Shown: positions 1 to 8,492 of the stretch, in pieces
Layout: every line of letters starts with the position of its first letter
How positions within the stretch are numbered: position 1 is the stretch's first letter
DNA from: Nonomuraea endophytica
GTDB lineage: Bacteria > Actinomycetota > Actinomycetes > Streptosporangiales > Streptosporangiaceae
Direction of reading: 5' to 3'
Length of the DNA: 64,000 nucleotides
Assembly (NCBI RefSeq): GCF_014203235.1
Contig: NZ_JACHIN010000010.1
Coordinates: forward strand, 350,416 to 414,415
Notes under the pieces: generated by a model
What the model saw: the letters and a program-made list of their open reading frames with translations, nothing else
The model's database searches: none
What the model was told of the DNA's origin: nothing
Translations under genes and position numbers: made by a program

Positions 1-128
1 TGCCGGACGGTCATCGTCGGCCGCTGCAGCCGGTCCGGCGGGTCCGCCTCCCGGTCGGTACCGACGGTGTCGGCGGGGGCGGGCTGTTGTGCGGCGGTGG
101 GGGCCGGCGTAGGCCGGGGTGGGTTCAT
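1..128 (-). CDS. partial hypothetical protein, N-terminal end only
   Basis: An open frame starts with ATG at 126-128 and runs off the left edge of the window, giving about 42 residues. The visible part is rich in proline, alanine and charged residues and has no recognisable domain, so it would be a disordered N-terminus. No convincing ribosome binding site precedes the ATG, and low complexity makes chance openness likely at this GC content. I do not recognise it; it is listed because the frame is open to the edge. Confidence 0.25.
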   Translation of the reverse strand, partial: MNPPRPTPAPTAAQQPAPADTVGTDREADPPDRLQRPTMTVR

Positions 129-286
129 CTGGCTCTACATACTCACATTTCCGCTTCACGTCTTTCCACGTGTGTCACTGCAGGTCAGCGGCTTTCAGCG
201 AGGTGAACTCATCGCGGGCGCGTCACCCGTCGCCAGCGCCGCCTCGCTGACAGCATGGGGCCTTCCCCTTCGTCTGGAGGTTGCCC

Positions 287-733
287 GTGTCCCGCCCGAA
301 ATACCGTCTCACCTGCTGCCTGTGCGGCAAGTTCATCCCGCTGGCCTCCGACGTCTACCCTCTGAACGCCGAGTGGCAGCGCCGCTTCCCGCGGATGAAG
401 GGCACGCTGGCCTGCGGGTGCGCCGTGAACACCTCCTGGCAGTGCCGAGGCCAGGGCGATCGCTTCATGCCGGGGCACATCCCCGCCCGCGACTACGACG
501 GCACGCCCAGACCCACGAGCCGCGACCACGACGCCTGGAGCCACATCGGCACGCCCGCCACGCATGTCGCCGCAGTCTTGATCAGCCCCTGGTCGGGGAT
601 GCTGCAAGGGGCCCAGGAGTACCTGCGCCACGTGGCGCAGGCCCGGAGCGCCGACCCTGAGGTGGCCAGCGACCTGCGCACGGTGATCGAGGAGTGGGAT
701 ATCCGTCAGACCTGGCCGACCGCCGCGCGATAG
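287..733 (+). CDS. small hypothetical protein with a cysteine cluster
   Basis: A 148-residue protein of unknown function. An earlier TTG at 281 directly abuts the GGAGG at 276-280, so GTG at 287, six bases downstream of that Shine-Dalgarno, is the better start. Cysteines lie at residues 10, 11 and 13 and again at 43, 45 and 53; the two C-x-C / C-x2-C pairs could bind zinc as a small ribbon, though this is only a pattern and not a named family. The C-terminal half is probably helical. The gene stands alone, with no operon partner, and I cannot assign it a role. Confidence 0.6.
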   Translation: MSRPKYRLTCCLCGKFIPLASDVYPLNAEWQRRFPRMKGTLACGCAVNTSWQCRGQGDRFMPGHIPARDYDGTPRPTSRDHDAWSHIGTPATHVAAVLISPWSGMLQGAQEYLRHVAQARSADPEVASDLRTVIEEWDIRQTWPTAAR

Positions 734-930
734 GACGTCGACGTCAGGCTCACGGCCCGGCTCCGGCGATCCGGGTCGCCGGCCGTGTGGTGCGGGCGGT
801 CAGCTCGGCGAGCTCGTTCTCTCCACCGGTCACCAGGCCAGCCGCCCGGGTCGACCTCTGGCCCGTCGATGCGCGTCAACGTCCTGCGGCCGGCTTTCGG
901 TCCCTGGCGTGTCCGGGTTACCAATGAGGT

Positions 931-1194
931 ATGCAGCACCTGTACTGGGACCTCGGATCGGTCGCGTTCGGCGCCCGCTTCGAGGTGGAACTGCGCGGCT
1001 CGTCCTGCCGGGTGTGCCTGATGGACGCCGAGGAGTACCAGGCATACCTCGACCAGGACGCCTACGAGTACTACGGCGGCTTCTACGACGCCAGCCCCGT
1101 CGAGTTGGAGGTGCCCTACGACGACGACTGATACCTGGTCGTCGACAGCTATGGCGGGCGGGTCAAAGTCTGGGTCAGCCAGCTCTTCGACTGA
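931..1194 (+). pseudogene. DUF1883 family protein interrupted by one in-frame TGA
   Basis: Translation from ATG at 931 matches DUF1883: an N-terminal strand starting MQHLYWDLG, an RLMD-like segment (VCLMDAEEY) and the YYGG motif. At 1129-1131 the frame meets TGA exactly where the family has a tryptophan (W-Y-x-V-x-D). Beyond it the same frame continues as YLVVDSYGGRVKVWVSQLF and stops at TGA 1192-1194, the normal family end. Without the stop the protein would be 87 residues, the usual DUF1883 size. One G-to-A change in a TGG codon explains this. Either the gene is freshly inactivated, the stop is read through, or the base is a sequencing error. Confidence 0.75.
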
Positions 1195-1272
1195 GCGTGC
1201 CGACCCGGGTCCTGCCGCGCACGCGCGTAGGGGTGTCTGGAAAGTACGGAAATGCCGGGGCGAGCGGGCTTG

Positions 1273-1925
1273 TCAGGCCTGTCGCAGGTGCGGCAGGTGG
1301 TGGGTCAGGGTGCGGGCGTGGCCGATGAGCAGAGCGGGCATCTCATCGCCGACCTTCAGCAGGGCGGTGGCCTCGGCGTCGAGCCGAACCATGACGGCAG
1401 CAGCGGCGTCTCGTAGGCGAGCCAGGTGCCGTGCCACAGCCGACGCCGGCGGGCCTCCGGCCAGTAGCTCTCGATGAGGGCCGGCTCGCCGTCATCGCCG
1501 AAGTGGACCGACAGGCCCAGCCGCTCGGCGAACGCCTCCCCGCCCACTCTCGCCGTATCCGGGGGCTGGTACGCGTGCATGCTCACGGCCATCTCGGCGA
1601 GCTCGCGCTCACGCTGGGGCAAGGGCGTCAGGCGGGCCTGCGTGTCGGCGGGCATGTTCCCGCTCGGCGGGCTGGCCACCAGCCTGCCCAAGGACAGCGC
1701 CGTGCCGGCCAGCGCGGACACGACGGCCTGGGCGGCGACGTCGGCCCACCAGGAGGCGAACTCCAGCAGCTGCCGCACACACCGCTCCTCGGCCTGTTCG
1801 GCCGCCATCTCCCGGGCCCCGCACAAGACCAGACGCGGATGCAGCACGATCCGTTCCCCGGCATTCGGGGGCGCCAGCTGTTTCCGTTCTGAGGCCAGCT
1901 CGCGCTGCAGCCGCAGGGCCTGCAC
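1273..1925 (-). pseudogene. hypothetical protein, probable frameshift near its 3' end
   Basis: The frame starting at GTG 1923-1925 gives a mostly helical protein with no domain I know. It opens with a charged helix (QALRLQRELASERKQL) and contains the segment ASWWADVAAQAVVSALAG. After about residue 165 its composition turns odd (LPSWFGSTPRPPPC). Another frame continues with natural-looking sequence (ARHLARLRDAAAAVMVRLDA, then LTHHLPHLRQA) to a TGA at 1273-1275, so I infer one frameshift near 1430-1445. The frame is also open upstream of the GTG up to the IS-like remnant at 1961-1994, so the 5' end may be missing as well. Function unknown. Confidence 0.4.
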
Positions 1926-1960
1926 GTGCTCGGCGGGGCGCTCTCGGCTATCAGCAACGG

Positions 1961-1994
1961 CCAGGTCAGATGATCGACACGACCGATTACGGGC
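1961..1994 (-). mobile_element. remnant of an ISL3-type IS end
   Basis: The 13 bases at 1982-1994 (rc GCCCGTAATCGGT) are identical to the core of both inverted repeats of the ISL3-family element at 8439-9913. Slightly further in, rc 1961-1975 reads GATCATCTGACCTGG, close to GATCACCTGCCAGG at the same distance inside the intact left end. It sits exactly where a small gene is cut short. I read it as the outer end of a related, otherwise lost, insertion sequence. Confidence 0.5.
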
Positions 1995-2046
1995 TGAATT
2001 GTGCCAGTAAGGCGGCCGCGAGCGCGGCGACGACCTTGCGGATCAT
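1987..2046 (-). pseudogene. start of an exported small protein cut by an IS end
   Basis: ATG at 2044-2046 is preceded by AGGAG at good spacing and begins MIRKVVAALAAALLAQ, a typical signal peptide start (positive n-region, hydrophobic core). After 19 residues the frame ends in TAA formed by the sequence CCCGTAATCGGT, which is the IS-end core described at 1961-1994. The gene follows the hydrolase at 2063-2896 by 16 bases, so it was probably the third gene of that operon before truncation. The lost mature part cannot be guessed. Confidence 0.5.
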
Positions 2047-2062
2047 GGCAGACGGCTCCTGA

Positions 2063-2896
2063 TCAGATGAAGCGCCGGACGAACGACAGCGCGGTGTCAC
2101 AGACTTCACGCCAGCCGCCGTCGATGGTCAGGGAGTGGCCGCGTCCCTTTATCTCGATGATCTCGGTGACGTGGTGGGTGTTGCGGGCCTGCTTGCCGTA
2201 GGAGGCGTTGGCGATGGCCCAGGGGACGGTGTGGTCCTTCTCCCCGGAAATGATCAGCAGCGGGCCCCGGTCGGCGGTGGTGCTGTCGACCTTGGTCTCA
2301 CTCCACGGGTTGAAGTTGGCCACGGCGGCTTGGAACAGCGGCGCGCCCGGTGCCGGGACCGAGAAGGTGTCGTACAGCTCGCGGGCCTCTTCCTCGCTGA
2401 CGGCGTTGGCGAAGGCGTAGCGGAACTGGTCGTAGGTCAGCGGTACCGCGCGGTGGATGTTGACCGGGTTGGTCAAGACCGGGGCCGCGGCTCGCAGGGA
2501 GGAGAACGGCAGCGGCAGCACGCCCTGGAAGGGGGCCGGGTCGATCGCCACGGACGCGCAGGCGAGGCCGCGTCCAGCGAGGATCTGGGTGAGCAGTCCG
2601 CCGAAGGAGTGACCGATGACGACCGGCCTGCGTTCCAGCTTGCCGATGAGGTCGGCGAAGTGGTCGGCGACCTGGCCGACGCTCTTGTCCGCGAACACTT
2701 CGGGGTGCTGCTTGGCCTCGGCGACGGTGTGCGGGTCGTCGGGCCAGCCGGGGGTGACGGGTGCGAAGCCGGCCTCGTCGAAGACCTGAGCCCACCGGTC
2801 CCAGCTGGAGGGCAGCAGCCACAGGCCGTGCACGAAGACGACGGGGATCTTGCCGGTGGTGTTGGCGTGCTGGATGAGCTGCAGATCGTGGCTCAT
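2063..2896 (-). CDS. alpha/beta hydrolase
   Basis: A 277-residue cytosolic alpha/beta-hydrolase. It shows the oxyanion strand VVFVHGLW near residue 20, the nucleophile elbow GHSFGG near residue 95, the acid-bearing segment SGEKDHTVP and the catalytic histidine in GRGHSL near the C-terminus, so the triad is complete. Length is normal for a single-domain member. Its ATG overlaps the TGA of the upstream hydrolase gene by four bases (ATGA), implying translational coupling. Likely a carboxylesterase or lactonase; the substrate cannot be told from sequence. Both hydrolases are divergent from the LAL regulator at 3888, which may control them. Confidence 0.85.
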   Translation of the reverse strand: MSHDLQLIQHANTTGKIPVVFVHGLWLLPSSWDRWAQVFDEAGFAPVTPGWPDDPHTVAEAKQHPEVFADKSVGQVADHFADLIGKLERRPVVIGHSFGGLLTQILAGRGLACASVAIDPAPFQGVLPLPFSSLRAAAPVLTNPVNIHRAVPLTYDQFRYAFANAVSEEEARELYDTFSVPAPGAPLFQAAVANFNPWSETKVDSTTADRGPLLIISGEKDHTVPWAIANASYGKQARNTHHVTEIIEIKGRGHSLTIDGGWREVCDTALSFVRRFI

Positions 2897-3807
2897 GACA
2901 GGGCTCCCTTGAGGAAGGTGATGGCCTGGGTGATGGCGGCCTGGGCGGCGTGGGTGGCGCGCAGGGCGTTGAGCATGACGAAGTCGTGGATGATGCCCTG
3001 GTAGCGGACCGCGATGACCGGGACTCCCGCTTCGCGGAGTTTGTCGGCGTAGGCCTCACCCTCATCGCGCAGGACGTCGGCTTCGGCGGTGATGACCAGC
3101 GCGGGCGGCAGCCCGGCCAGGTCCGCGGTGGTGGCGCGCAGCGGCGAGGCGGTGATCTCGGCTCGCTGGGCGGGATCGGTGGTGTATTGGTCCCAGAACC
3201 ACTGCATGCCGTCGCGGCGCAGGAAGTAGCCGGTGGTGAACTGGTGGTAGGAGTCGGTGTCGAAGCTCGCGTCGGTGACGGGGTAGAACAGCACCTGCGC
3301 CCTCAGCGGGATCTCGCCCTTGACCTGCAGGGTGAGGGCGGCGCTCATGTTGCCGCCGACCGAGTCCCCGGCGACCGCCATCCGCGAGGGGTCGAGCCCG
3401 AAGGTGGCGCCGTGCTGGACGACCCAGCGGGCGGCGGCCAGGTTCTGGTGGATCGCGGCCGGGTAGGGGGCCTCGGGCGCACGGTCGTAGTTGACGAACA
3501 CCACGGCCGCGCCGACCCCCAGCGCCAGTTCCCGCGCCAGGCGGCCGTGGGTGTGGTCGTTGCCGAAGACCCAGCCGGCCCCGTGGATGTAGAGGATCAC
3601 CGGCAACGGTCCAGCGGCGTCGGCCGGACGGAAGATCGTCAGATTGCCCGCCGTCTCGCGGGTGGTGCCGGGAACGTCGATTTCCGGCGTCTGGGCCTCG
3701 TCGACGGCCTTGCGGCCGTCCTCGACGGGGAGCTGGAACAGGTAGGGCGGGTTCGCGGTCGCGTCGGCGAAGGCCTGCGCCGCGCTCTCCAGTACGGGTT
3801 TGCTCAT
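2893..3807 (-). CDS. alpha/beta hydrolase fold-3 esterase (HSL family)
   Basis: A hormone-sensitive-lipase-type (bacterial family IV) esterase of 304 residues, which would hydrolyse short-chain carboxylic esters. It has the family oxyanion motif HGAGW, the nucleophile motif GDSVGG, the acid in EADVLRDEG and a C-terminal IIHDF histidine. The internal ATG at 3807 is preferred over the one at 3822 because GGATGG lies seven bases before it; the outer ATG has only a purine tract directly abutting it. The gene is first of a coupled pair with the hydrolase at 2063-2896 and divergent from the LAL regulator, with a 65-80 base shared promoter region. Confidence 0.85.
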   Translation of the reverse strand: MSKPVLESAAQAFADATANPPYLFQLPVEDGRKAVDEAQTPEIDVPGTTRETAGNLTIFRPADAAGPLPVILYIHGAGWVFGNDHTHGRLARELALGVGAAVVFVNYDRAPEAPYPAAIHQNLAAARWVVQHGATFGLDPSRMAVAGDSVGGNMSAALTLQVKGEIPLRAQVLFYPVTDASFDTDSYHQFTTGYFLRRDGMQWFWDQYTTDPAQRAEITASPLRATTADLAGLPPALVITAEADVLRDEGEAYADKLREAGVPVIAVRYQGIIHDFVMLNALRATHAAQAAITQAITFLKGALS

Positions 3808-3887
3808 GCCAGAACCATCCACCGTGGACAGGATCGGTCGAATCCTTGGAAAACCCCAGTGACGGGGTGATCCCTTAGTCTTCAGCC

Positions 3888-6626
3888 ATGGTTCTGCACG
3901 GCAGGAAGGCCGAAACCGCTGAGCCCGACGGCCTGCTGACCAGGGCCAGGGCGGGTTTGAGCGGGACTGTGGTCATCAGCGGACCGGCGGGCATCGGCAA
4001 GAGCGCCTTGCTCGACTACGCCACCACGACCGCCACCGACCTGCAGGTGGGCCGCACGGCGGGCGTCGAGGCCGAGCAGGAACTCGGATTCGCCGGGCTG
4101 CACCGCCTCCTGCTGCCCTTCCTCGGCCTGCGCGGGCGTTTGCCCGGGCCGCAGCGCGACGCGCTGGAGACCGCGTTCGGCCTGCTGCGCGCCGCCCCGC
4201 CCGACCGCTTCCTGGTCGGGCTCGCCGCATTGACCCTGCTCGCGGAGGCCGCCGCGACCAAGCCGGTGCTGGCCGTCTGCGACGACGCCCAGTGGATGGA
4301 CCGCGAATCGCTGGAGGTGCTCGCCTTCATCGCCCGCCGCCTGCACGCCGACTCCATCGTCATGCTGTTCGGCGTCCGCGACCACGACACCGCCCTGGAC
4401 AGCCTGACCGGGCTAGCGGAGCTGAGGCTGACCGGCCTGCCCGGCGATGAGGCACTCGCGCTGCTGCAGGCGAGCTTGAGCACCGAGGTCGACCGCGTGG
4501 TCGCCGCTCAGCGCGTGGCGGAAACCGACGGCAACCCGCTGGCGATCCTCGAACTGGGCCGCAGCCTGACCAGAGGAGAGGCCGCCGAACCGGCGTTCGG
4601 CCAGCCGCCGTCGCTGGATGGCAGGTTGAAGGAACGCTTCCTGCGCCAGGTCGTCGGCCTCGACACGCTGACCCAGCAGGTCCTGCTGGTCGCCGCCGCG
4701 GACGCCACCAGCGACCCGGCCCTTTTACGGCGGGCCATGGCACGCCTGGCCTCCGCCTCCCCGGCCGAGGTCGGCACCGCCCTCGAACGCGCCGAAGAAG
4801 CCGATCTGCTGACGGACGGAGCCCGTTTCCGGCATCCACTGATCCGCTCGGCGGTGTACGGCGGAGCCACCTCCTCCAGACGCAGGCAGGTCCACGCGGT
4901 GCTGGCCGAGGCCACCGACCCGGTAGGCGACGCGGACCGCCACGCCTGGCACCTGGCCGCCGCGGCCGACGGCCCAGACGAGGAGGTCGCCACCCGGCTG
5001 GAGGCCGGAGCCGATCGGGCCCGCGAACGCGGCGGCCACCTGGCCCAGGCAGCCTTCCTGCGGCGCGCCGCCGAGCTGACCCCGCCCGGCCCGCAGCGCA
5101 ACGGACGGCTGCTCGCGGCCTGCGGCGCGGCCCTGACGGCCGGTGCTCCGCACCGGGCGGAAGAGCTTCTGGACCTGCTCACCCCGAACCTGGGTGTGCC
5201 GTTCCTGGACGCTTTCGCGATGCGGTTGCGCGGCTTCCTCAACGTCATGCTGGGCCGCCAGGGCGCTGTGACGCTGCTGCTCCAGGCTGCCCAGACGCTC
5301 GGCGAACTGGATCCCCGCGCCGGGCAGGAGACCCTGCTGGAGGCCATGGATGCGGCGATCGTGGTGGCCAGGATCGGCCCGGGCATGAGCGCGAAACAGG
5401 TGGCGCAAGCGGCACTGGCGGCCCCGCGCGCCGTACCGGATGAGCCCAATGAGCCCGGCGTCGGCGGCCTGCTGCTGGCCGCGCACGCCACGCTGATCTC
5501 GGTCGGCTACGCCGAGGCGGTGCCGTTGATGAGGCAGGGGCTGGGCGCCATGCAGGCGGCTGGAGAGCACAGCGACGCCTCCCGCTGGTTCCTGCTCGGC
5601 GCGGTCCTGGCCCTGGACCTGTGGGACGTCGACGCCCTCGGCGCCGGCTCCCTCCGCTTCTCCGCCGCGGCCCGTCGGCAAGGAGCTCTGCGGATGCTCC
5701 AGGCGGGAGCTCACGGTTCAGCCACGCACGCCCTGCTGTGCGGCCGGTTCGCCGCCGCCGAGGCGCACTTCGCGGAGTTCATGGACATCGCCGCAGCGAT
5801 CGGCGCCGACCTGCGTTTCGCGGGCACGAGCGACGTCATGCTGCACGCCTGGCGCGGCGATCGCGAAAAGACCCTGGCCGCCGTGGCGGTGCAGGCCGGG
5901 CCCGAGTCCGAACAGCCGGGCGGGCTGCAGGTGCAATTCGCGCGGACCGCGCTGGTGCTGCTGGAACTCGGCCACCGCCGCTACGCCCAAGCCCAGGCAG
6001 CCGCCGAGATCGTCTACGCCAGCGACCCTCCCCACTACGGCGGCGGCGTGCTGCCGGACCTGGTGGAGGCCGCGGTGCGCAACGACGACCTCGACACGGC
6101 GCAGCGCGCTCTGGTACGGCTGAGCGAGCGCGCCGAAGCGAGCGCCACCCCCTGGGCGCTGGGCCTGCTTGCCCGCGGCCAGGCGCTGGTCACCGGCGAC
6201 GAACAACTCTATCTGCGTGCGCACGAGCTTCTGGCCGCCACGCCGCTGGCTCCCGAGCGCGCCCGCACTCACCTGCTCTACGGCGAGTGGCTACGCCGCC
6301 GTCACCGTCGAAGCGAGGCCAGGCAGCAACTGCGGGCAGCCCATGAGCTGTTCGCCGGCATGGGAGCGGCCGCCTTCGCCGAGCGAGCCCGCATCGAGCT
6401 GGCCGCCACCGGGGAGCACGCCCGGACCCGCGATCCCAGCACCGTCCGCACCCTGACCCCGCAGGAACTGCGGGTGGCGCAACTGGCCGCCGCTGGCGCC
6501 ACCAACCAGGAGATCGCCGCCGAGTTGTTCATCAGCGCGAGCACCGTGGAGTACCACCTGCGCAAGGTGTTCAGAAAGCTCGACGTCACCTCACGCAGGC
6601 AGCTGAAGAACGTCATGGACGCGTGA
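3888..6626 (+). CDS. LAL-type LuxR family transcriptional regulator
   Basis: A 912-residue large ATP-binding LuxR (LAL/MalT-like STAND) activator. It has a P-loop GPAGIGKS at residues 32-39 and a Walker B strand VLAVCDDAQWMD at 127-138. A long helical TPR-like middle region follows, then a C-terminal LuxR helix-turn-helix (LTPQELRVAQLAAAG, NQEIAAELFISASTVEYHL) in the last 57 residues. Such proteins bind a ligand and ATP, oligomerise and activate a nearby promoter. The P-loop begins unusually close to the N-terminus, so no sensor domain precedes it. Its divergent neighbours are the two hydrolases at 2063-3807, the most obvious target. The start lacks a strong Shine-Dalgarno. Confidence 0.9.
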   Translation: MVLHGRKAETAEPDGLLTRARAGLSGTVVISGPAGIGKSALLDYATTTATDLQVGRTAGVEAEQELGFAGLHRLLLPFLGLRGRLPGPQRDALETAFGLLRAAPPDRFLVGLAALTLLAEAAATKPVLAVCDDAQWMDRESLEVLAFIARRLHADSIVMLFGVRDHDTALDSLTGLAELRLTGLPGDEALALLQASLSTEVDRVVAAQRVAETDGNPLAILELGRSLTRGEAAEPAFGQPPSLDGRLKERFLRQVVGLDTLTQQVLLVAAADATSDPALLRRAMARLASASPAEVGTALERAEEADLLTDGARFRHPLIRSAVYGGATSSRRRQVHAVLAEATDPVGDADRHAWHLAAAADGPDEEVATRLEAGADRARERGGHLAQAAFLRRAAELTPPGPQRNGRLLAACGAALTAGAPHRAEELLDLLTPNLGVPFLDAFAMRLRGFLNVMLGRQGAVTLLLQAAQTLGELDPRAGQETLLEAMDAAIVVARIGPGMSAKQVAQAALAAPRAVPDEPNEPGVGGLLLAAHATLISVGYAEAVPLMRQGLGAMQAAGEHSDASRWFLLGAVLALDLWDVDALGAGSLRFSAAARRQGALRMLQAGAHGSATHALLCGRFAAAEAHFAEFMDIAAAIGADLRFAGTSDVMLHAWRGDREKTLAAVAVQAGPESEQPGGLQVQFARTALVLLELGHRRYAQAQAAAEIVYASDPPHYGGGVLPDLVEAAVRNDDLDTAQRALVRLSERAEASATPWALGLLARGQALVTGDEQLYLRAHELLAATPLAPERARTHLLYGEWLRRRHRRSEARQQLRAAHELFAGMGAAAFAERARIELAATGEHARTRDPSTVRTLTPQELRVAQLAAAGATNQEIAAELFISASTVEYHLRKVFRKLDVTSRRQLKNVMDA

Positions 6627-6775
6627 ACGGGCACGCACTGCGTAGACAAAATCGGGGCCTTGGCATCCGGCGCACGGCCCAAGCCGGAAAGGCCCACCCG
6701 TCATCGCCAAGCGGTCGCCGTATCGACACACCTACGCGGGGCGGGCTCCCGCGAGGTCCTCACTCGACATCTGGC

Positions 6776-7680
6776 TCAGGGCACCAGCCCAAGCTGACGA
6801 AGCTGCGCCGGCCGCAAGGGGCGCCACCCTCCGGTGTCGAGCTCCGCCTTGACGTCGACGTGGATGACGCCGAAGAAGTTGATGTTGTCGCTGTGGCCGG
6901 GCGAGATGTGCGATAGCAGTTCATCAGGAACGTCCCGGCCCTGGGCTCGAAGTTCCACCACCGCCAGCGGATAGTACTCGTTGGTCCAAGCCGCGACGGA
7001 GTTGGTCAGCAGGGTCAGGCACCAGGCCTGCTCGCTCTGTTGTTCCAGGTGTGGCCGGGTGATGGTGCCCTGCTGGGCGTAGTGCAGGTCGCGGCGCAGT
7101 GCGTGCAGGCTCTCGCCCTTGTTCAGCTGCCGGGAGATCTTCCTCCTGAACGCCGGGTCCGACAGGTATTTGGCCAGGTGGACGGTCCTGCGCAGCATGC
7201 CCCACTCCTTCAGGGCAGCGGTCAGGGTGTTCTGCCGGGAGGCAGCCGACCACGTGCCGACGATGAGGGAGGCGGTGGCCTGGCCGTACTTCAGCGAGCC
7301 GGCCATGCGCAGCAGGTCCGGCCAGCAGGCGGCCACCAGGTCCTCATTCCAGCGGGCGCCCAGCAGCGGCCCGGCGAGCGGATAGCGTTTGGCGATCTCG
7401 GTCGGGGTGTCGCGCACCAGCGTGACCAGGGACAGGTCGCGCACGCGCGGGGTGAGCGCCTTGCCGGCCAGGTCGAACAACGCGAAGTTGATCAGGGTGG
7501 CGCCGTGGTTGTCGGTCGCGTGCTCGGTGATCGGCAGATCGGTGGCGTTGCCGAGGAAGTCGTCCAGGACGAAGTGCGCCTCCCGCGCCGTACGTCGACC
7601 ACTGGTCGGAGACGTGGGTGTAGGTGGACAGCACCTGGCCGCCGTGGATGACCATGGTGCGGCCGGTCAGCGTCTTACCG
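6776..7680 (-). pseudogene. Tn3-family transposase, C-terminal remnant with frameshift
   Basis: The minus strand encodes the catalytic C-terminal third of a Tn3-family (DDE) transposase. Family landmarks are THVSDQWSTYGA, then in a second frame REAHFVLDDFLGN, LPITEHATDNHGATLINF, LFDLAGKALTPRVRDL and the terminal GHSDNINFFGVI motif. One base is missing near 7590 between TYGA and REAH, shifting the frame. The N-terminal two thirds are absent, and unrelated sequence begins near 7690. I saw no GGGG-type Tn3 inverted repeat beside it. This is a dead fragment marking an old Tn3 insertion. Confidence 0.85.
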
Positions 7681-7689
7681 CGGACGGCG

Positions 7690-7820
7690 GTCGCAGCACT
7701 CGTCGACCGCCTCGCCGACGTGCCCACACCTGCCGGTCCCACCCCCAACCAACTCGGCGCCGACAGCGCCTTTGTTTCACTCACCGATCTGCGAGCCACC
7801 CTCCCAGGAGGCGGATCATG
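7690..7820 (+). pseudogene. C-terminal fragment of an unknown protein
   Basis: One plus-strand frame reads ALVDRLADVPTPAG, then SAFVSLTDLRATLPGGGS and a TGA overlapping an ATG. The segment VSLTDLRATLP resembles a helical motif of actinobacterial replication or relaxation proteins, but that is only an impression. It abuts the Tn3 remnant, which suggests that the transposon cut this gene. No start codon or complete domain is present. Confidence 0.25.
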
Positions 7821-7847
7821 AAAACCATCGCGCAGGACCAGCGACAC

Positions 7848-8333
7848 TCAGCCGGGATCGAGAACGCGCCACACCTCGGTAACACAACCCTCCTCATAAT
7901 CCCACCAACCGTCCTGCCCCTCCACGAGGAGCCGCTTCGCTCCAGCAAGATCCGCTGCGGGAGGAATGTTCAGCGCCACCAGGCCGAACCGCTCAAGCCC
8001 TTCCCCCTCAACGCCCAGCGGCGCGAACAGATTGAGGACAGTGTTCAGGTCACCCTCGAGGTCGCCGTCACGGTCTGGGACCACCCGGATCGTGCAGTTA
8101 CCGGAGAACTCCACGACTTCCTTCGCCCAAACGGTGCCCTCAGCGTCCGCTTCGACGCGCACCACATCGCCGCAAGCGACTCCGCGGGCGAAGAAGGGGA
8201 TGTTGTCCAGCCTTACCAGACCTGGACCAGCGGGGACAGCCCACAAACGCTCAGACCCGGCTGGCGGCCATCCGTTCTCGTCCTGCTCAAGCTCGAACAC
8301 CACACGCACATGCGTGGTCGCAGCGCTGTTCAT
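7848..8333 (-). CDS. DUF4265 domain-containing protein
   Basis: About 161 residues of DUF4265: an N-terminal strand pair (THVRVVFELEQDENGWPP), the family segment ERLWAVPAGPGLVRLDNIPFF, then ARGVACGDVVRVEAD, and a second half with a repeat of the same small fold. Function is unknown; such proteins are often found among polymorphic-toxin and mobile genes. The ATG at 8333 starts just before the domain; a GTG at 8360 in the same frame is an alternative with a GGGGGAT upstream. It is the only apparently intact gene between the Tn3 remnant and the ISL3 element, and it is transcribed away from the latter. Confidence 0.7.
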   Translation of the reverse strand: MNSAATTHVRVVFELEQDENGWPPAGSERLWAVPAGPGLVRLDNIPFFARGVACGDVVRVEADAEGTVWAKEVVEFSGNCTIRVVPDRDGDLEGDLNTVLNLFAPLGVEGEGLERFGLVALNIPPAADLAGAKRLLVEGQDGWWDYEEGCVTEVWRVLDPG

Positions 8334-8438
8334 CACCGCAACAGGATGCCCTACGGGCACAGATCATCCCCCTGGCGCTCAGATCCCACAGCAGCCAGAG
8401 ATGAAGATCGTTATCTTATATGGGACTGTCTAGGTAAC

Positions 8439-8476
8439 GGCTCTGGCCCGTAATCGGTGGTGGTGTTGGGTGATCA
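8439..8476 (+). repeat. left terminal inverted repeat of the ISL3-family element
   Basis: Begins GGCTCTGGCCCGTAATCGGT. It matches the reverse complement of 9876-9913 at 35 of 38 positions. The same core is found alone at 1982-1994. Confidence 0.85.
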
Positions 8477-8492
8477 CCTGCCAGGGTGAGCC

